Positions 57,992-64,000 of a stretch of 64,000 bases of DNA are shown here, in pieces. The DNA comes from Nageia nagi. Its lineage: Eukaryota > Pinophyta. Position numbers and translations under genes: made by a program. The stretch spans positions 62,186,001 through 62,250,000 of the forward strand of contig JBITNC010000001.1 in assembly GCA_050084985.1 (NCBI GenBank). Reading direction: 5' to 3'. The notes under the pieces were generated by a model. The model was given only the letters and a program-made list of their open reading frames with translations, ran no database searches and was not told the DNA's origin. Within the stretch, counting starts at the first letter, position 1; every line of letters begins with the position of its first letter.

Positions 57992-60124
57992 TGTATAAAG
58001 TTGCACCTAAGTGGGATCATGTTAAGGGGATCACTTTTAGGTATCAACAAATGATTTCCTTTGTAAGTTTAATGAAATTGAATCTTGCAATGACATTATG
58101 CTTGCAAAGGAAGTAAAGTAAAAAGAAGAAAAATTTAACACTTCCCTGGTTTAGCTATCTAGATAATTAAGGATTTGATTATGTATATTTCCCTCTCTAT
58201 GCCTTGGTTTTGAGATGTAATGATTTGCATGTAATAGAATCAACCAAGAGAAAAGAATAAAACTTAAAAATGAGAGGCATACACTTCTAAGCACATATAT
58301 GATTATTAACTCATAAAAGATATAGTAGGAATAATAACAGAGAAGATCATAGCATTTCATCAGATGATATAGAAATAATGGAGCAAGGATGAGATAAGTA
58401 TAATATCCATACATTATATTGAGAATACTAAATACAAAAATACTCAATATTTTATTTTCATATGCATAAATCATGATAAATATGTGTCCACATTGTCATG
58501 GGGCATATGCCCCATTCCTAGATGGAACACATGCCATCGGAAGCATATATGTTAACATCATCATGATGTACATGCCTCATTATTAGATGCACAATATGAA
58601 TCAAGAAGAACAACATGGTGATGATTAGTTGAGATGCAATTGACAAAGGTGACTCAAAGACATGCTTAGTTTCAATATTTCCCAACCATGTTATGTGATA
58701 TGTCATTCATCATTATGAGGTACATGTTCCATTCTTAGATATTGATATGAAATGTAGTCATAATCATGAGGTACCTAACCCATTCTTAGATGTGATTTAA
58801 GAGTGATGGTTAGTTGAGACCCTACCAACAAAGATAACTTAGTGATGATTGGTTTGAATATTTTCTAATCATGCAAATTATTAAATGTAAATTATAGATA
58901 AGAATAGGAATAATACTTGTGGGCTATGTTGATGTATTATGATTTGGCCTAATTAATGCCTTTATAACCTAGCATCTATGCTAACTTTAGCACCAATGCT
59001 AGTGGATTTACACTAGATGCTTTTGATATTGAAACTATAATATGTAGTATGATATATTATCCTAAGAAATATATTTCCATATTTGATAGCTACTAATAGG
59101 GTGCTTGATTCTGTGATGAATGAGTTGAACCTAAGAATGAATGTGCATAATTGTTCTTCAATTAGATGTATATTCATGCCTACAAAAACTTCATTCTCTT
59201 AGATTTTGTTAGTCCTATATTAATTTTTAGTCCACATGTAGTTGGAGGATCTATGATTTTTAAGGTCATAATGTGAATGTTAAGGAATTATAGCACATGC
59301 ATTAGTAGCCAGTGTGGGTGTTAATGTGAGCATGAATGTGAAGGTCCATTATGATTTTGGTCAATAAACATTTAGCAATGGTCTCAAATGATATGATTGA
59401 AAGAGATTTAATGTTTTGGAGAGGCTAGAAGTAGAAGGTGGCAATGGATTGGCATATGCTTTGTTAATTATTTCTTATTTTGAGTTTAAATAGGCCCAAA
59501 TTATGGTTATTTGTCACTTTCATTATTTGCAGCTTGAACTCTATTCCAAGAAGGTTTTGGTGAGCCTGATTTTAAGCATTGTGGATGATCAAAATTGCTA
59601 GGTAAATGATGTTGTTTATGAATTATAGTGTTTTAGGTTGGGTTTATGGTTTTATCTAAGGTATTTAACCCAATTTTGAATTTTTGGATGAAGATTATGG
59701 AGCAAGAGAACCATAAGGCTTACCTCTTATGACACAATAGGGTTTCCACCCATGTGGTATGTATATGGGATCCTATTTGTGTTTTAATTTTATGAAATTT
59801 GCATTTTTATGGGATTAATAAGAAAATCATATAAATTCCTAGGGTAGGGTTTTATACCTAGGGCCTAGGTGAATTAGGTCTTAGAGGGCTTGTTTGGGCA
59901 TGAGACTATGTTTGTATGAACTCATGGAGATAAAGGGATTCCAATTTTTTAAAAAATTGATCATAGAAATTCCAACATAGACATGAACATTAGCATGGGC
60001 ACCTATATGAAAAAGCATATTTTAGGATGGGGAAGTGACTATCTAGCTATGGTGATTATTAATATTTGATAAAAAATAATTTAATAAAATTATTGTATTA
60101 TAATTTTATAAATTGCAATATAAT
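57992..60124. other. Non-coding stretch between element H and PMD gene 2
   Basis: Apart from the degenerate tandem repeat at 58490-58880 I see no gene, element terminus or RNA. Phrases such as gtgaatgttagcataagcat occur both left of H (52935) and here in variant form (59320), so the two flanks may share an old repeat. Confidence 0.45.
58490..58880. repeat. Degenerate tandem repeat
   Basis: The block catgaggtacatgccccattcttagatg recurs in variants at about 58492, 58560, 58712 and 58764, and gatgattagttgagatgca...ccaacca/ctaatcatg occurs at about 58620-58690 and 58802-58874. This suggests an old unit of roughly 180 bases in about two copies. Confidence 0.6.
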
Positions 60125-61310
60125 ACTAATGTGTTCATTTTTGTTTATTGATTGTAGTGTCACCAATTTCTTATGGATCCCAAGCTTATGTCTTAGAGCT
60201 AGAAGAAGTGACTGGCATGGAAGGATAATATCACAAATGATAAGATTGGTGTTTTGAGATATGTTGGTATGGGATGGATCCTCCATGGTTGATATGTTCT
60301 AGTGAAAAGGGATCTACTCATGGACCTAATGGAGAGATGGTTTGATAGGATCAATACTTTTCATATTCCTATAAGGAAAATCACCATAGTACCAAAGGAT
60401 ATTAACATGGTCCTATAGGTGCTCATGAAGGGGTGTGCCATATTCTTTAAGGAGGGTATGATAGATGAACAATGCAAGCATTTTACTAATTAGCTTATTA
60501 GTCTTCAAGAGTATCATGATGGAAGGAAGGGTGCATTCCCTAATTATTCTTTCATAAGCAAGAGGATGAGGTTCAAGAGGGTTCAATTGGTCATGGAAGC
60601 ATGTATAGACAACATTATTTATGTAGATAAGAATCATTAAGTCTTCCCACTTGGATTGATATAGGTTATTTACAAGATGATATAGGGTTTTCAATATGCA
60701 TGGGAACAACTTCATCATGGTATAGAAGAAAGAGAAGAGGTTGGTACATTAATTTATGCTATAATGCTAGGCTTACAAACATATGGTTATAGTTCAATCT
60801 AAAAAGCTTTCTATGCATGGTATAGCTCCAAACCATCATATTGGTAGACAAAGAATGGAAAGATAACATGGGTTCACAAGATCATGAAGGCCTATCAAAA
60901 GGTATTGATGGATTGATAGGTGTTAAGTAGTTAACCATGCATGGTTTAAATTTTGGTTTATTGGTTAAGGGAGAGGACTAACACATGAATTTGATTTTTG
61001 CATGAGATGTGATTTATAAACCCTATGTGGGGATACCTTATTAGCCTAATGAGATAAGGGGTGGGCTAGATTAGTAGTACACACCATGCTACCTATGAAC
61101 ACATAATACATTTATTCAGATTTCTATACCTAAGATGGTAATGAGGATATTTGGAAGGAGATATGGCATTCCACTAGAATGTAAGTTTATGGTGAGGAAA
61201 AGGAGGTATAGGAGTGCTAAGAGTCACTGTGGTACCACTAGTGGTGTGATAATAGGGAATTGACATGGTTGTAGTTGGATGATTGGATGCATATTTTGAA
61301 AAGATAATGT
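60125..61310 (+). pseudogene. Plant mobile domain (PMD) gene 2, decayed
   Basis: The plus strand shows the N-terminal PMD block MDLMERWFDRINTFHIPIRK and ITIVPKDINMVL, matching the family pattern L-x-x-L-x-E-R-W-R-x-E-T-H-T-F-H-L-P-x-G-E-x-T-I-T-L-x-D-V. It is followed by MRFKRVQLVMEACIDNIIYV, QYAWEQLHHG and, near 61130-61180, ISIPKMVMRIFGRRYGIP, which matches the family's C-terminal R-Q-F-G and I-P motif. Frame changes and TAG/TAA stops are frequent. The known PMD proteins act in heterochromatin silencing or are cargo of transposons; this copy has no visible element ends. Confidence 0.7.
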
Positions 61311-61962
61311 AGCTCTTATTTTTTTTATTAATATAATAAAAATATATTATTATCTATACATGAAATATGTTAAAAAATGGATATGGTTTTGTTATTTAAG
61401 AATTTGTTTTGTTTTGAATTGGATAAGTATTAGAAAAATGTATGGTGAATGATTACTTAGGTTATGCAATGGATAAATGATAAATATAATGGACTATATA
61501 TTATTTTAAGGGTATTAGATATATTTAAAAAAGTTAAATTGAACCCAACATAGGAGTTGGTGTTTTTAGGGAATTAGAAGGTTTAGGTGTGAATTATCAA
61601 GTCATGGTATCCTAAAGGTATGGAAATTCATATTTTGGTCATAGGAAGTTGACATTTCATCATGCTTGTGATTGTAGAAATATGAAGGTAAAAATGAACC
61701 TAAATACCTATAATGAATTTAAAGAAAAATTTTAAGGTTAAACCATGTTCAAGCTATTGGGATAGGTGATATGAGAATGAAAAGTTTTGAGTGTGTAACA
61801 AAAATGGTAAGGAACCTAGTGCAAGAATTGGTGTAATAGATAGAGAATGGAGCTAGGTGTGATCTCTTTAGCATTAATCTACTCCTCTAGAGAAGTTTAG
61901 ACACAAATAAATGATGATAAATTGTAGAAATTTATATATGGACTTAAGTGAAAAGTTGTCAA
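61311..61962. other. Unassigned stretch
   Basis: AT-rich with no coding sense or repeat. Pol of gag relic K would be expected here on the minus strand but no motif is found. Confidence 0.45.
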
Positions 61963-63400
61963 AGGAAATCAATATAAGTTTTTATTAGTGAATGATAAAA
62001 AAAATAGATAAGGCATAATGGATGTCCCTAGTGTGGTTAATACAAAGAGATAAGTGGATTGCAATCTAGCACATATATGGGGATCTAGTGGAAATTTGAT
62101 GATAAAACTAAGAAAAAGGCACCTATAATACTGCATATGTGTTAAAAAATTATGAATATAAGAACAAGAATAATAATGTGTACCTTTTTTCCTTGGTGGA
62201 GGAAGAGTACTCACAAAGTTGATGCTTGTGTTTGATAACTTAACTTTGATGAAATATGGGAATGGATTGTTGAAGATGCCCATGGTTTTGTTCTTCTTAT
62301 GCTAAGGACCTCTCAACTATTTTAGTTTATCATCTAATTTTAGTTCTAGGAAATATACCTTATTTTGATCAATTAGGTCCTAAATCTTATGGAGCAATGT
62401 CATACAATACTTTATTACATGCCCTCTCTATTGGTGATATTCATAGAACACATCTGATTTGCACCCCTTTGGTATTGCTTCTTTAAAATATGGTTGGGTT
62501 GCAGGCTTAGGTGGTGGAACAAATAACTTTCATATGATTAAGGCCCTTGTTACTTCATTAGAGTCATCATAGATAGATCTGAATTTTCATCTAGGAAATT
62601 TTTTGCATTCTGTGAAGATTGATTGCTCCTCTTTGTCAACTTTTTGAATTTTAGTTGATGCTACTATAAGCATTTTTACTTATTCCACTTTGGATACTAT
62701 TTGTGCTTCTTGGGACTAATCCTTTTTATTCTAATGTTGAGGCTATGAAGATTATTTATCCCTTTTTTGGTTTGATTTAGGTTTTCAATGTTCATATATG
62801 ATATTGAATTATTATTTTTCTAATAATGGTTGTAGAAACTCATCAAAAGGTAGCTTACGATAATCAAAACATTCTACTTCATACTTTGGTTGAAGTGCCT
62901 CTAAGAAGGCCATGATCTTCATATCATCATCTACATGAACCTAATTTGTTGAAGCATTATGAGGCCTCTCCTTTTAGAGATGAATGAAATAATTTGAAAT
63001 GCAATTCCTTACCTAAATTGATTAAATATACTTCATAAAAAAAATACATACATGAAGAAAAGGATTAGTAGTGCCATCAAATTTTATGAATTTTAATTCT
63101 TTTCTAGAGAGTAAGATAATATTTCTAATTCGCATACATAAGGGATTGTTGTCTTCCTTTCATCAAGTATCTAGTCCTTGATATTTAGCTAGTTTCGTAA
63201 CTTGTTGTAATCCTTCAATTGTATCTTGAGCTATCATTAGCATTGTATTCTCCAAGGGTGGAGTTGGTATTGTAGGAACATGAAAATAATCCCTCTTTTG
63301 AAAGTTAAAATAGAGATAAAAAATTAAATAATCTCTATAAAATTTATAATAAATAACAAATACCAACCCCTAACCTCTAAATATCGATGACCTACACAAG
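61963..63400 (-). pseudogene. gag-region relic of Ty3-type element K
   Basis: From the right, VPTIPTPPLENTMLMIAQDT and LQQVTKLAKYQGLD (63290-63165), then ELKFIKFDGTTNPFLHVC, the start of the Ty3 gag capsid domain, MAFLEALQPKYEVECFDYRK and LPFDEFLQPLLEK. A knuckle-like segment FYEYHQ*RGHVIKYCMTLL with DLIDQNKVYF lies near 62420-62340, and NNPFPYFIKVKLSNTSINFV closes the region. It resembles gag C in order and strand but is a different sequence. Protease and pol are missing. Confidence 0.72.
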
Positions 63401-64000
63401 ATGTCGATATCTTCTCCTAGTACATTGGTGACTCTACAATTAGCAAAATCAAAATAAAATGGTGGGTTGTTATGTGATTAATCCCTTAAATGTTTGTATG
63501 AAGGGTTAGTCATGATCAATTTTGTAGTAAACCATGATCATTTTGGATCTAAATGAGGTCTTGGACTAGGTTTTTTACCTCCAAATTGTGAGATCCAACC
63601 ACTTTTGAAATATATAAATACAACCTTTAGGAATGAAGAAAGGTACCCAAATTTGAAGTAAGTTTATTTTGTAAAAATTTGTCTAGGACTTTTGTAAAGT
63701 TAAATACTTTGATTACATGCTTATTTACTCACTTCATTTTAGTATTTTCATATTTTGGTATGAACAAGTATGGTTGATAGTTTGTTTTGGCATGTGTGTA
63801 GGGTCCATAGATGCTGAAGTACAAAATATTGAGGGTTCATAAAGGCTATAACAACCAAGAAACATGAGATAAAGCTAAGGAAGAATAAGGAAGAAACTAA
63901 AAAACATTATACTCAAGTTACATGAATGCCAATGACTACATATCAGACACTCATGATCAAAGATAACCATTGATGACTTCATCTAGAATGTTAATGGCTC
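63401..64000. other. Unassigned right end of the window
   Basis: On the minus strand this would be the leader and LTR of element K. The sequence AGATATCGACATCTTGTG near 63395-63412 resembles the primer-site region of element C. No LTR border can be set. Confidence 0.4.

Noticed and set aside
63420-63445. TTGGTGACTCTACAATT, similar to a Ty3 primer site
   Set aside because: It is on the plus strand while the neighbouring gag K is on the minus strand, and no LTR end lies beside it.
1-64000. Fungal repeat-induced point mutation as the cause of the C-to-T decay
   Set aside because: The elements (Tat second RNase H, PMD) are plant families; plant cytosine methylation explains the pattern.
1-64000. 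CRISPR arrays, rRNA, tRNA or bacterial operons
   Set aside because: No regularly spaced identical repeats, no rRNA or tRNA-like stretches and no ribosome-binding-site-led gene clusters were seen.

Overview
The window is nuclear DNA of a land plant with a large, repeat-filled genome. The elements present (Tat-type Ty3 with a second RNase H, Ty1/copia with an initiator-Met primer site, plant mobile domain genes, an L1 LINE with a zinc-binding C-terminus) are plant families; a gymnosperm or other giant genome fits, but nothing here names the species. The DNA is AT-rich and nearly free of CG dinucleotides. I see no intact gene, no host gene and no structural RNA gene. Every coding trace is a broken transposable-element gene whose in-frame stops sit mostly where Gln, Trp or Arg codons are expected, as cytosine-methylation decay produces.

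Layout. 1-7235: Tat-like Ty3 element A (+), 5' LTR cut by the window edge. 7236-13962: Ty1/copia element B (-), cut within its reverse transcriptase by A; its 5' LTR abuts at 13962 a decayed plant mobile domain (PMD) gene (13976-14960, +). So A lies in B and B appears to lie in the PMD gene. 15560-18624: Ty3 gag relic C (-) with a candidate 5' LTR. 18927-23764: Ty3-type element D (+) with both LTRs, gag traces and no polymerase. 23765-27549: nothing recognised. 27550-29950: 5'-truncated LINE (+). 29963-31830: copia relic F (-; RT end, RNase H, 3' LTR).

31839-52581 is a complex nest. A non-coding unit of about 3.83 kb occurs twice in direct orientation (31839-36138; 40808-52581). Between the copies lies a Ty3 pol relic G (-). 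The left copy holds a 462-bp terminal-inverted-repeat element; the right copy is split by two insertions, Ty3 element J with a 3.3-kb LTR and a 3.8-kb TG...TA insertion carrying a long unrecognised decayed reading frame (-). Each copy serves as the empty site for the insertions in the other.

53314-57986: the best preserved element, H (+), with LTRs of about 1.1 kb, a perfect 5-bp target duplication (ATATG), gag and protease but no RT or integrase. 60125-61310: a second decayed PMD gene (+). 61963-63400: another Ty3 gag relic K (-). The elements do not cooperate; the window is a layered insertion record in silenced, decaying DNA.
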